From Lentisphaerota bacterium (GTDB lineage: Bacteria; Verrucomicrobiota; Lentisphaeria; Victivallales; Victivallaceae): a stretch of DNA of 64,000 nucleotides. The DNA lies in NCBI GenBank assembly GCA_015061615.1, contig SUWE01000001.1, positions 1 to 64,000 of the forward strand, read 5' to 3'. Shown here one piece after another: positions 34,607-42,415 of the stretch; positions within the stretch are counted from its first letter, which is position 1; each line of letters starts with the position of its first letter. The notes below the pieces were generated by a model, which made no database searches, was not told the DNA's origin, and worked only from the letters and a program-made list of their open reading frames with translations. Both the position numbers and the translations under genes were made by a program.

Positions 34607-35863
34607 ATGAAAACTACTGCTGTAAGACTCTACGGCAAGGAAGATCTCCGGCTCGAAACTTTCGAACTGCCGGAGATCACTGAAAACGAGATCCTTGCGA
34701 AAATCACCAGTGACAGTATTTGCATGTCCACATTCAAAGTGGCGGAGCAGGGTGCTGCACATAAACGTGTTCCGAATGACGTGGCTGAAAAGCCCGTCAT
34801 CGTCGGTCACGAATTTTGCGGCGAGATCGTTCAGGTCGGTGCCAAATGGCAGGATCAGTTCAAAGCCGGACAGCGTTTTGCCATCCAGCCGGCGATGAAC
34901 TACAAAGGTTCAATGGCGGCTCCCGGATACAGCTATCAGTACATCGGCGGTGATGCGACTTACATCATCATCCCGGAAGAAGTGATGCTGACCGGCTGCC
35001 TGCTGCCCTACAACGGCGAAGCGTTCTTCCACGGTTCTGTTGCTGAACCGGTTTCCTGCGTTATCGGAGCGTTCCATGCCCAGTATCATACGACCAACGG
35101 CTGCTATGAGCATAAAATGGGTATTGTAGAAGGCGGAAAAATGGCGATCCTCGCCGGAGTCGGTCCGATGGGACTGGGTGCGGTCGATTATGCGATCCAT
35201 GGACCGCGCCGTCCGAAACTGCTGGTTGTCACTGATATCGACAATGACCGTCTTGCCCGCGCGGCAAGTCTGTACACGGTTGAAGATGCCAAAGCCAACG
35301 GAGTTGACCTTGTTTATCTGAACACCGGTTGTGATGATCCGGTTGCCAAACTGATGGAAATTTCCGGTGGAACCGGATATGATGATGTCATGTGCTTTGC
35401 GCCGGTGCGTCCGGTTGTTGAGCAGGGCGACAAAATTCTGGGAAAAGACGGCTGTCTGAACTTCTTCGCCGGTCCGTTGGATCCCCAGTTCAAGGCGGAA
35501 TTCAACTTCTACAATGTCCACTATGCCTCGACCCACATTGTGGGAACTTCCGGCGGCAACACCGATGACATGAAAGAAGCGTTGAGCCTGATGGAGCAGG
35601 GTAAGATCAATCCTGCCTGTATGATCACTCATATCGGCGGTATGGATGCGGTTATCGAAACCACGCTGAACCTGCCCAAAATCAAGGGCGGCAAGAAGCT
35701 GATCTATACCGGAATCAATATGCCGTTGACCGCGATCGCTGATTTTGCGGAAAAAGGCAAAACTGATCCCTTCTTCGCCAAACTGGCGGAGATAGTTTCC
35801 CGTTACAACATGCTGTGGAATGCAGAAGCGGAAAAAGCTCTGCTTGAACACTTCAATGCGTAA
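34607..35863 (+). CDS. Zinc-type alcohol dehydrogenase family, SorE-like sugar-phosphate reductase
   Basis: A 418-aa MDR-family protein. KRVPNDVAEKPVIVGHEFCGEIVQVG is the GHE-containing structural segment; the nucleotide fold has AILAGVGPMGLGAVDYAIHGP. The N-terminus (MKTTAVRLYGKEDLRLETFELPE-like), GHEFCGEI, FHGSVAEPVSCVIGAFHAQYH, CLNFFAGP and THIVGTSGGNTDDM match what I know of L-sorbose-1-phosphate reductase SorE. It starts 3 nt after E1 and is the last gene before a strong terminator, so it shares the DeoR-controlled operon. A sugar-phosphate substrate would suit a DeoR regulator. The exact substrate is inferred. Confidence 0.8.
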   Translation: MKTTAVRLYGKEDLRLETFELPEITENEILAKITSDSICMSTFKVAEQGAAHKRVPNDVAEKPVIVGHEFCGEIVQVGAKWQDQFKAGQRFAIQPAMNYKGSMAAPGYSYQYIGGDATYIIIPEEVMLTGCLLPYNGEAFFHGSVAEPVSCVIGAFHAQYHTTNGCYEHKMGIVEGGKMAILAGVGPMGLGAVDYAIHGPRRPKLLVVTDIDNDRLARAASLYTVEDAKANGVDLVYLNTGCDDPVAKLMEISGGTGYDDVMCFAPVRPVVEQGDKILGKDGCLNFFAGPLDPQFKAEFNFYNVHYASTHIVGTSGGNTDDMKEALSLMEQGKINPACMITHIGGMDAVIETTLNLPKIKGGKKLIYTGINMPLTAIADFAEKGKTDPFFAKLAEIVSRYNMLWNAEAEKALLEHFNA

Positions 35864-35886
35864 TCTGTAACGCGCAGAAATTCCGG

Positions 35887-35922
35887 CAGCTGCAAAACGA
35901 AATGTTTTGCAGCTGTTTTTTT
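35887..35922 (+). terminator. Strong intrinsic terminator of the dehydrogenase operon
   Basis: CAGCTGCAAAAC (35887-35898) pairs perfectly with GTTTTGCAGCTG (35904-35915), followed by seven T residues. It is the clearest terminator in the window. Confidence 0.95.
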
Positions 35923-35925
35923 GGG

Positions 35926-36309
35926 GGGTATGCGCGGCACGCGCATCGACTTGTCGGAGAAAGTCCGATACAGACCTTGTCAGGTTGAGAAGTCAGCAGA
36001 GGTCATAGTCCGCAGAAACGGGGAGGACCGAACAGTAACAGTTCCTTTCTGAAATGAAAGGTGAAGTATGTGCCAAGAGCAGAAAATCACGCAGGCGAAC
36101 TGCCCGGAAAAGGTCAGGCAGAGGGTGAAACTTTGCGACACATGAGTCGAACCACCACCACACGAGCATACAACTTGCCAGTACAAAATCCCGCATACGC
36201 GGGCGCCAGGGGTGCAGGGGGCGTCCGTCTTCGTTACACTACGCCGTGACAAGTCGTTAGCACCCCTGCAAAAAAAACACAGGTTTTGCGCTCAGCCCCC
36301 TGTTTTTTT
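35926..36309 (+). ncRNA. Structured, gene-free stretch: possible RNA or mobile-element relic
   Basis: No plausible protein is encoded here, but short perfect hairpins are dense. They are ATGCGCG/CGCGCAT (35930-35946), TCGGA/TCCGA (35954-35968), ACCT/AGGT enclosed with it by GACTT/AAGTC, CCTTTC/GAAAGG (36044-36061), CTGCC/GGCAG (36100-36121) and CCCGC/GCGGG (36190-36203). CAGGGGTGC (36207-36215) pairs with GCACCCCTG (36260-36268). CAGGGGGC (36215-36222) could pair with GCCCCCTG (36295-36302), and seven Ts follow. The last two stems cross, so they are a pseudoknot or alternative folds. It is not tmRNA, SRP or RNase P RNA as far as I can see. The stretch around 35990-36035 recalls leaders of group II intron proteins, but no domain V is visible. 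Confidence 0.3.
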
Positions 36310-36378
36310 ACATTCAAGCTCCGCCATACATGGCGGAATGATCGTTATGTACGGATATGTACTGATATGAACGGATGG

Positions 36379-36414
36379 GTACGGAGCCGATAAACGGCAG
36401 AATCAGCTCCGTAC
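36379..36414 (-). terminator. Hairpin after the FG-GAP fragment
   Basis: GTACGGAGC (36379-36387) pairs with GCTCCGTAC (36406-36414), 15 nt past the stop of the minus-strand adhesin fragment. An inner GCCG/CGGC offers an alternative stem. There is no T-run, so termination is only suggested. A further CCGCCA/TGGCGG hairpin lies at ~36320-36337. Confidence 0.4.
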
Positions 36415-36429
36415 TTATCTCGTATCAGC

Positions 36430-37388
36430 TTACGAGAGCAGAGCAAAGGAGGTATCCCACTCTTTACCGACACTCTGGAAATATTTCCATGTGGTATCGT
36501 CGGCGCCGTTGACGTAGAGAACGCCGATATCGCCTTTTTCGGTGCGGATACGGAGGTCATCGATTCCGTCACCGTTGAAGTCTGCGATCTGTTCAATGGT
36601 GTTTTTGTTGTTGCAAATACCAATGAAGGAGTCAACTCTGCCGTCTTCAACAAGCCATGCTCCGACCCAGCCGTTGGATTTATTCTGCAAGAGGACATCG
36701 TCCACGCCGTCACCGTTGAAGTCGCCCGTTCCAACGATAGTCATATCACTTTTCAGGGTATCGAGACTTGACCAGGTGATTTTTCCGTTTTCATCAATCA
36801 TGTAAGCGCCGGTGAATCCGGCATCATGACGGACGATCACATCGTCGCATCCGTCGCCGTCAAGGTCGCCGACAGCGGCGATTTTCCACTCTTTGCCAAG
36901 ACCTTTGATATAGTGCCACTTGTTGTCATCTCCGGTGACATAGCCGAGGTCTCCGGCAGTTGAACGCAAGAGATAATCGGTTACACCGTCACCGTCAAAA
37001 TCACCGATGCCGAGCATATTCATGTTGGATTTCAGGGTGTAAAGCTCTTTGTAGCTCTTGACTTTGCCGCCATCAGTGACCCATGCGGCAACGGTGGTAC
37101 CGATCTTCATGATGATATCGGAACCATTGGTAGAAGTGCCTTTGACATTACCCATTCCGACCAGTTCAACTTTGTCATTGACATTGCCGAGATTGCCCCA
37201 CAAAATAACAGATTTAGTTCCAGTGGTCATCCATGCTCCGGAGTATCCCTGTTTGGTATTGACCAGAATGGTATCGGCATAACCGTTACCGTCAAGGTCG
37301 CCGTCAGGGTGAGTATTTCCTGAAACGGTAAGAGTCAGATTGCCGCTGACATTATCCAGTGAGTAAGTTACGCCGTTGTGGACAACGT
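36430..37388 (-). pseudogene. 3' fragment of a large FG-GAP surface protein, 5' end lost
   Basis: About 320 codons survive. They begin inside the end of a passenger-type domain (HNGVTYSLDNVSGNLTLTVSG) and continue through FG-GAP/VCBS-like calcium-binding repeats (GDLDGNGYAD, GDFDGDGVTD, GDLDGDGCDD, GDFNGDGVDD) to a natural-looking C-terminus. The sequence is clearly homologous to the end of the giant protein at 58908-64000 (shared TKQGYSGAW, LDTLKSDMTIVGTGDFNGDGVDDVLLQ, WVGAWLVEDGRVDSFIG). Upstream of ~37388 the DNA abruptly becomes a phage zinc-ribbon gene in the opposite direction; the in-frame ATG at 37440 lies in that phage DNA and is fortuitous. The rest of the adhesin gene is not in the adjacent sequence. 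Confidence 0.8.
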
Positions 37389-37390
37389 GG

Positions 37391-37579
37391 ATATGCGCTG
37401 ATTGCGGCGAAGCGGTCATCATGGGGCGGGAATGCCCCAAGTGCGGAGCGAATTATGCCGACCAGTTGAAAGCCGAACACCGCAAACCGGCAAAACCCCG
37501 GCAGAAGTTCCGGGAACCGGCAGAGGAAAGACAATTTACCGAAAGTTATTATTTCAAAAAGAAAGGAAAAAGAAAATGA
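37391..37579 (+). pseudogene. Phage zinc-ribbon protein, N-terminus missing
   Basis: The frame encodes ICADCGEAVIMGRECPKCGANY (two CxxC knuckles) followed by a basic, Pro/Arg/Lys-rich tail, ending 4 nt into the capsid gene. No good start exists: upstream codons belong to the adhesin fragment, and an ATG at 37421 would discard the first knuckle. The gene was cut at the same junction as the adhesin. Phage head modules often carry such a small Zn-ribbon protein next to the capsid gene. Confidence 0.65.
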
Positions 37580-38715
37580 TTTACAACTACTCTTTCGCGA
37601 ATCGTAAGCGTGACCTCTCTGACATCCTCGGCACAGTTATCAAGGATGAACCTCGGTTTATCTCCAACTTCCGCCACAGCTCCGATGCGGCGAACTCAAA
37701 ACATGAGTATTTTGAAGATAATCTTTACGCAAAGGGCTTTGTTGCAGTAGATGGCAGTGAGGGCAAATTGCTTGTTCCCGACACCGTTGCAAATATGCTT
37801 AAAACCGGTGTGCTGTTGCGCTCCGCAAATGCCCCGGCACTTTTTGAAATCAAAGAGATTGACGGCAATAAAATCACTTTGGAATTGGTTTGCCAAAACG
37901 GTTCGGCGATGAGTACCGCCAGTGATTTGAAGCCGGAAGACAAAACATTTCACTTTGTTTCTCCGCAAAATGGCGATGATGATAACGATGAAATTATCAG
38001 CAGTGTTCAGTGGAATGCCACACAGATCTTCCGCAAAGAGATCGTGCTTTCCGGTGCTGCTCTTACAATGAATCTTTACGGCAGTGTTGATAATCAGCTC
38101 AACCGTCAGACCGCTTGGGCCCTTGCCGACCTCGCCCGTGACCTCAACCGTGTTGCTCTTTTCGGCAGACGGGTAGAGAAAACCGATAAAGTGCGTGGCG
38201 AATCCGGGGGGCTGTACTACTTCGCCGCCGAAACTAACGCTCCGAAAGTGGATGCCAAAGGTGCAATGCTTGACAGTTTTATGATAAATGATGCCAGTTC
38301 ACAAATCGTCTTTAACGGTGGCGAACCTATGCAGATACTTTGCTCTCCCGGTCAGGCAAGAGTGCTGACACAGGAATACAAAGACCTTATCCAGATTTTG
38401 CGTTCCGATGACCGCCGCGGAGCTTACGTCGCGGTGATCGTCAATGAGATCAACGGCAGGGGTATGACCATTATGGCTGACCCGGATGTGCCAGATAATG
38501 ACGTGTGGGTACTTGACACCGGATGCTTTGCCCTTGCCAACCTTCACGGCGGAGCGATCACCGATATGGATGCTACACCCAATGGCTTTGACGGTATTCG
38601 CCGTGTCGCCATCGGCGAACTGACTTTTGAGTTCCGCAATGTGCCGCAGAGGTGTTTCCGGTTTACCAACTTAAAAAGCAGTGCGGAAAGTCTTGCGGTG
38701 TTGCTTTCAAAGTAA
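37576..38715 (+). CDS. Major capsid protein, SU10/DUF5309 family
   Basis: A 379-aa protein beginning MIYNYSFANRKRDLSDILGT after a GAAAGGAAAAAG ribosome binding site. Central segments (SSVQWNATQIFRKEIVLSG, NQLNRQTAWALADLARDLNRVALFGR) and the C-terminal RRVAIGELTFEFRNVPQRC follow the SU10-type HK97-fold capsid pattern (DUF5309). It forms the phage head shell. It lies in the opposite direction to terminase and portal, which is unusual for a head module. Full length and apparently intact. Confidence 0.85.
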   Translation: MIYNYSFANRKRDLSDILGTVIKDEPRFISNFRHSSDAANSKHEYFEDNLYAKGFVAVDGSEGKLLVPDTVANMLKTGVLLRSANAPALFEIKEIDGNKITLELVCQNGSAMSTASDLKPEDKTFHFVSPQNGDDDNDEIISSVQWNATQIFRKEIVLSGAALTMNLYGSVDNQLNRQTAWALADLARDLNRVALFGRRVEKTDKVRGESGGLYYFAAETNAPKVDAKGAMLDSFMINDASSQIVFNGGEPMQILCSPGQARVLTQEYKDLIQILRSDDRRGAYVAVIVNEINGRGMTIMADPDVPDNDVWVLDTGCFALANLHGGAITDMDATPNGFDGIRRVAIGELTFEFRNVPQRCFRFTNLKSSAESLAVLLSK

Positions 38716-38734
38716 AAAATAAAGGTAAGAAAAA

Positions 38735-39259
38735 ATGAAAATTAAAAAGTTGATATTCTGGCTTCGGGAGTTGTTCCGCAGAAAGCCGAAAACGAAAAAA
38801 GCGGAGCCGATGTTTCACGCTCCATTGAATGAGCCGTTTGCGACTATGGAAAAACAACATTTAGCAAATCAGTGCCAGAGTACCGCCGATCAAAGAGAAT
38901 GGATGATATGCCGCAATGCCCAAACACTGACACCGCCGCAACCGCATAAACTCCATGGGCGGATATGGCATGTCCCCAAAAGCACCGTTGGCAGAGTGGA
39001 GATTAAAGAGACAATCCCCTTTGCGATCCATTCCGCCATCATTGATGCGCTGGACCACGCAAAAACCAAACATCCGCACTTTGCCGATACGGATGCGGAA
39101 GCCGGAACGGTCATTGCCGAGGAACTTTTAGAGGTCAATACCGCCGCTTTGAAAGTAATGCAGGGTATCAACGATCAGGCAGACCGAGATAACCTCTTTG
39201 TTGAGCTGGCACAGCTCAATGCAACAACAATCAGAATGATGGAGAAACTGTTGAAATGA
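38735..39259 (+). CDS. Phage protein of unknown function, possibly MazG-like
   Basis: A 174-aa protein with a basic N-terminus (RRKPKTKKAE) and a helical C-terminal half. The segment TVIAEELLEVNTAALKV and then VELAQLNATTIRMMEKLL has the EExxE...ExxxxN spacing of MazG-like/all-alpha NTP pyrophosphatases, although the final Asp is replaced by Asn. That reading is tentative. It follows the capsid gene by 19 nt and overlaps the next gene by 4 nt. Confidence 0.6.
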   Translation: MKIKKLIFWLRELFRRKPKTKKAEPMFHAPLNEPFATMEKQHLANQCQSTADQREWMICRNAQTLTPPQPHKLHGRIWHVPKSTVGRVEIKETIPFAIHSAIIDALDHAKTKHPHFADTDAEAGTVIAEELLEVNTAALKVMQGINDQADRDNLFVELAQLNATTIRMMEKLLK

Positions 39260-39522
39260 CACTCAATACCAAAATCATCAAAAACTCTGCAAAGGAACAC
39301 AAATGTGTGTTCTGCGAGCGGACAATGCCGAAAGGCAGTATGTATGTCTCCGCTCCGCACAAAAGCGATGTGGACGGCAGTTTTCAGGAATTAAAGTTTT
39401 GCGCGGAGTGTGCGTATATCCTACGCAACGCTGACCGCCAGAGTTTCAAACATGGAAACTTTACCGAGCATGACAGGCTGCTTTTTTTGATCATTTTTTT
39501 TTGCATCTTCGGCTGTGTCTGA
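39256..39522 (+). CDS. Phage zinc-finger protein with a probably foreign 3' end
   Basis: The first ~73 codons encode a compact zinc-binding protein (HKCVFCERTMPKGSMYV and KFCAECAYILRN: two CxxC pairs). From about 39480 the frame reads hydrophobic, low-complexity residues (LLFLIIFFCIF) antisense to a minus-strand phage gene. The true C-terminus has therefore probably been lost at a rearrangement junction. Overlap with the upstream gene (ATGA) supports the start. Confidence 0.55.
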   Translation: MTLNTKIIKNSAKEHKCVFCERTMPKGSMYVSAPHKSDVDGSFQELKFCAECAYILRNADRQSFKHGNFTEHDRLLFLIIFFCIFGCV

Positions 39523-39885
39523 ACTCCCAGCTCCCAACTCCAGTGATATCCGTCTCGCCCAATGCTGTTCATTTTTCGCCAGAGAAATCATTTCATGACG
39601 GATCTGTTTCGCTGCATTCGCCCAGCCAATTGCGCGAATGGCTGCAAGTTTTGCACAAAGTTTTTTCAATCGTCCAATACTTCCGGGATCATTTTGCAAG
39701 AAGCGGATTCCGGCAAGCCCTTTCGCGAGTTCGGCGAGATACTTTTTTTCTGTCGCATCGAGAGCGGCGACAGTCATAGCCCACCAGTTGGCAGCGATAA
39801 CTTGGATCCTTGCCTGATGGTCGGCAATCTGCTTGGCAAGGCGGGCGATCTCGCCCCGGTTACTGGTCGGCTTCTTCTTCGCCAT
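39421..39885 (-). pseudogene. Minor head-like phage protein, truncated
   Basis: A 154-codon frame overlapping the portal 3' end by 26 nt, as minor head genes usually do. The first ~135 residues are helical and Ala/Lys-rich (RGEIARLAKQIADHQARI, EKKYLAELAKGLAGIRFL), like the N-terminal part of phage head-assembly proteins. The remaining codons run antisense through the zinc-finger gene and look unrelated (VMLGKVSMFETLAVSVA). Mu gpF-type proteins are about twice this length. I infer truncation at ~39480; family assignment is moderate. Confidence 0.55.
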
Positions 39886-41527
39886 CGGTGAAACCTATTT
39901 TATTTTGGGGAGCGTTCTTGTCTTCTTCGCCGCCGTCAGCGTTTCCGGCATCATCCGTCACCACCGGGGGAAGGTCAAAGCCGGTGCCGATTTCCGACAA
40001 CTCTTTTTCGGCATCCAGTTCCGCTTGAAGCTCCTCCCAGTCTTTGTGTTCAATATCAAAATTCTGCTCCAGCCATTCCCGCAACTCCCGCCGGGTAACG
40101 CTGAATTTTTCAGCGATGTTGGCAAAGGCGGCAAGTTCGGTGAGTGTCGGTTTGACTTTGGCAATATCCGCGGAGGGAGTATACTTGATGATCGCATTGG
40201 CGGCATCCCGGTCGATGCCAAGCAGCCATGATCCGGCACGGCGCAGCTGCTCTTCAATCGCTTTAGCACAGGTCTGATTAACAATCCGGAGTTTGGCAGT
40301 CTGGGCGTTCCGCAGAATTTCCAACGCCACTCCGGAGGTGTTGGCGGCACCATCCATACCGGAGATATTCAGCCCCATCTTTTCGCCCTGTTCAATCATC
40401 TGGGCGATATTCTCCGCCTGCATTTGCAAACCGGCGGTCGGAGCGGAAACAAATTCAAAGTTGGCATCCCCGGAAAGGTTGAGAAATCTTTCCGCAGACA
40501 GCGGAACGGTCTTCCGTTTATCCATCCCGGTAAACTTCGGTATCGGGTCGGTGGTGAGATAAACCGCCTGCTGGTGATCGCAATCGGCATTGAGGACATG
40601 GAGACTTTGAACACACAAATCAAGTATTGGCGGCGGCGAAAACTTCATAAAATTAAGGCTGGTCGGATTGACCACCGTGAAAGGAATCCGGTTTACCGGC
40701 TGTTCAAATTTGGTCGGGTAAACCACCAGAGCCGGATCGGGGTTGTCAATGTCAAAGCGTTCCAGTTCGGCAAAGACCTCATCCATCGTGGCTTTGTAAT
40801 TCCGGGAGTTTTCCCAGACCGGGGAGCCGTTTTTATATGCCGCGATCGGCACTTCACCGGTGCCGAATTTCGCTTGATAATAGAAGCCGTTGCCGTCAAG
40901 GGCAAGGATCGTTATCTGCGGGCAGTAAACGTCTTTGTGCCGCCGGTAGTCAAAGCGGATATTTGAGGTGTCAAGATAGATCACCTTCGCGTAAGAATCG
41001 CCGCCCTCTTCGACCGGAACCACCCGCAGAAGTTTTTCCGGACGGAATTCATTGATGTGAAAAAGGTCACCGTCAGCATCCGGCTCCAAGAGTAAGCAGT
41101 AGCGACCGTATTTCAGAACATTTTCCACCACTCGGGCAAAGAGAGCATCGAGACCGTCACCCTGCGGCGTGGCACGTTCCCGGAAAGATTCAAGACGGCT
41201 GGCTTTGCCCTCAAGCGTGAATACCGGAGGTTTGGCACAGATAGTGCCTTGCATCTTTTCAAGGTTTTCGGCGGCAGTTTTGGGGAGTTTTCCACGGCTT
41301 GTATAGGCTTCCCAGCTCATCCACGCTTCAGCGGTATTCCCCCGCTTCGACATGGGGCGGTAGATATATTTGTCGGCTTTGGCTTTGACTGCCAATTCGC
41401 CATCGACCACATCATCAACCATCTGCCAATATTCGCGGAAGGTCGCCCATTCCGGAGTGGCAAGTTGGCTGATAGTGGTAACGGCAGACTTTTTCCGGCT
41501 TACGGCATCGGTTGATTTTACGATCAT
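39860..41527 (-). CDS. Phage portal protein (DUF4055 type)
   Basis: A 555-aa protein forming the DNA-packaging vertex ring. Features are the early tryptophan-rich YWQMVDDVVDGE, the stem region SLNFMKFSPPPILDLCVQSLHVLNADCDHQQAVYL, AGLQMQAENIAQMIEQGEKMGL and a helical crown (TLTELAAFANIAEKFSVTRRELREWLEQ), with an acidic Gly/Asp/Glu tail. It is full length, on the same strand as the terminase genes, but separated from them by a plus-strand operon. Its start is ~65 nt downstream of a TTGACA-containing phage element. Confidence 0.8.
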   Translation of the reverse strand: MIVKSTDAVSRKKSAVTTISQLATPEWATFREYWQMVDDVVDGELAVKAKADKYIYRPMSKRGNTAEAWMSWEAYTSRGKLPKTAAENLEKMQGTICAKPPVFTLEGKASRLESFRERATPQGDGLDALFARVVENVLKYGRYCLLLEPDADGDLFHINEFRPEKLLRVVPVEEGGDSYAKVIYLDTSNIRFDYRRHKDVYCPQITILALDGNGFYYQAKFGTGEVPIAAYKNGSPVWENSRNYKATMDEVFAELERFDIDNPDPALVVYPTKFEQPVNRIPFTVVNPTSLNFMKFSPPPILDLCVQSLHVLNADCDHQQAVYLTTDPIPKFTGMDKRKTVPLSAERFLNLSGDANFEFVSAPTAGLQMQAENIAQMIEQGEKMGLNISGMDGAANTSGVALEILRNAQTAKLRIVNQTCAKAIEEQLRRAGSWLLGIDRDAANAIIKYTPSADIAKVKPTLTELAAFANIAEKFSVTRRELREWLEQNFDIEHKDWEELQAELDAEKELSEIGTGFDLPPVVTDDAGNADGGEEDKNAPQNKIGFTDGEEEADQ

Positions 41528-41570
41528 AAAACTTTGATCTCCTGCGGTGTTGACTTTTCAATAATTCCTT

Positions 41571-41595
41571 TTTTCAATCAATGAAAAATTGTCAA
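41571..41595 (-). promoter_or_regulatory. Phage TTGACA element upstream of the portal gene
   Basis: On the minus strand TTGACAATTTTTCATTGATT resembles elements upstream of the small terminase (45513-45538) and of the gene at 45681 (45637-45660). No TATATT-like -10 lies at normal spacing, so it may be a phage-specific promoter or protein-binding site. Confidence 0.45.
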
Positions 41596-41606
41596 CCGGC
41601 AGCGGG

Positions 41607-41649
41607 AAAATGTGATAAATTTTGAAAAATAAAAAAATTATCACATTTT
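41607..41649. promoter_or_regulatory. 12-bp inverted repeat, candidate phage operator
   Basis: AAAATGTGATAA (41607-41618) and TTATCACATTTT (41638-41649) are perfect complements 19 bp apart. The core ATGTGATA recurs inside the adjacent promoter at ~41679-41686. It sits between divergent portal and early-type genes, the usual place for a phage repressor site. Confidence 0.55.
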
Positions 41650-41662
41650 TACACTCTTTCAC

Positions 41663-41692
41663 TTGACATAAGCGGATTATGTGATATATTAT
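41663..41692 (+). promoter_or_regulatory. Promoter of the small-gene phage operon
   Basis: TTGACA (41663-41668) is followed by TATATT at 16 bp (41685-41690) or TATTAT at 18 bp. The palindrome ACATAA-N5-TTATGT (41666-41682) fills the spacer and could be an operator. Confidence 0.65.
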
Positions 41693-41732
41693 AGTGTTGA
41701 CAGAAAAATAACTTAAAAACAAGGAGAAAAAA

Positions 41733-42005
41733 ATGACAATCGAAGAATTCAAAAGTTATCTGGAAAACGCAAATGTTGAAATCAGCAACGCCGACTTTGA
41801 TAAAATACACACCGTGTATCAATTTCACCCGGTCACAAAAACAAGATTGGATGTCGCAAAACTGTTTGATATGGGCGGTATGATTCTTATCAATGACATG
41901 TACTCCCGTGCAAAAGCAATCGGTCGGGCTGAACGCGAAATGCTGGCAGCGAAGCGCATGTATGAAGAACTTAATGAAAAGTACATGGAACTGAAAAGAG
42001 CGTAA
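41733..42005 (+). CDS. Small phage protein, function unknown
   Basis: A 90-aa acidic, helical protein ending in a likely coiled-coil stretch (GRAEREMLAAKRMYEELNEKYMELKRA). A good ribosome binding site (AAGGAG) lies 7 nt before the ATG, downstream of a strong promoter with operator repeats. It is first in a plus-strand operon of tiny genes inserted between large terminase and portal. No family recognised. Confidence 0.65.
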   Translation: MTIEEFKSYLENANVEISNADFDKIHTVYQFHPVTKTRLDVAKLFDMGGMILINDMYSRAKAIGRAEREMLAAKRMYEELNEKYMELKRA

Positions 42006-42016
42006 CTCACAACCCC

Positions 42017-42036
42017 GCCCCGGAGCAATCCGGGGC
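42017..42036 (+). terminator. GC-rich hairpin between small phage genes
   Basis: GCCCCGG (42017-42023) pairs with CCGGGGC (42030-42036) across a 6-nt loop, 12 nt after a stop codon. No long T-run follows; it may attenuate or stabilise the transcript. Confidence 0.4.
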
Positions 42037-42057
42037 GTTCAAGTTTTGGAGGTTATT

Positions 42058-42360
42058 ATGAGCGAATGCCAAATGTGCGGAAAACCATTTGCACCAAAGT
42101 TTTCTTATTCACACCCAAAGTATCAAAGGCTTTTAACACCACATCTGTTTTGTGAAAAGTGCAATATGGCTCGATTACTTGCATGTCAGACTTGTGCTTA
42201 TTATAGCCCTGTTGCAAAACCTGATGCGCCTGATGCTTTTGCGTACAGGCGGCGTGGAGCGCATTGCCGACTGACAGAAACTGTAAACCCTCTCAAGAGC
42301 AAGTTGGCTCAATATTGTCCAAATTGGAAAATTAAAAGTAACATAAAGAATAAATTTTGA
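42058..42360 (+). CDS. Small Cys-rich phage protein, probably zinc-binding
   Basis: A 100-aa protein with at least four Cys pairs or knuckles (ECQMCGK, LFCEKCNMARLLACQTCAYY, then HCRL and YCPNW). The pattern suggests one or two structural zinc sites. The ATG at 42058 is set by GGAGG 5 nt upstream. Function unknown; similar small zinc proteins are frequent among phage early genes. Confidence 0.65.
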   Translation: MSECQMCGKPFAPKFSYSHPKYQRLLTPHLFCEKCNMARLLACQTCAYYSPVAKPDAPDAFAYRRRGAHCRLTETVNPLKSKLAQYCPNWKIKSNIKNKF

Positions 42361-42415
42361 CAAAAAAGCAAACTCGAAGTATTTTAAACAAAAAAAGATA
42401 AGGGATAATAAAAAA

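Noticed and set aside
34910-35851. Minus-strand frame (313 codons) opposite the SorE-like gene
   Set aside because: Antisense to a gene with clear MDR-family motifs; no ribosome binding site or independent promoter.
35926-36309. tmRNA, RNase P RNA, SRP RNA or an intact group II intron
   Set aside because: No tmRNA tag or T-arm, no RNase P core or SRP GGAAG tetraloop region, and no domain V-like stem or reverse transcriptase gene were found; only local hairpins and a vague resemblance to an intron-protein leader remain.
37376-37440. Start codons at the adhesin/phage junction (TTG at 37376 for the zinc ribbon, ATG at 37440 on the minus strand for the adhesin)
   Set aside because: Each lies in DNA belonging to the other gene and creates a chimeric N-terminus; both genes are better read as truncated.
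41558-41752. Short hydrophobic minus-strand frame in the phage control region
   Set aside because: It spans the promoter and operator repeats and its hydrophobic residues come from A/T-rich DNA.
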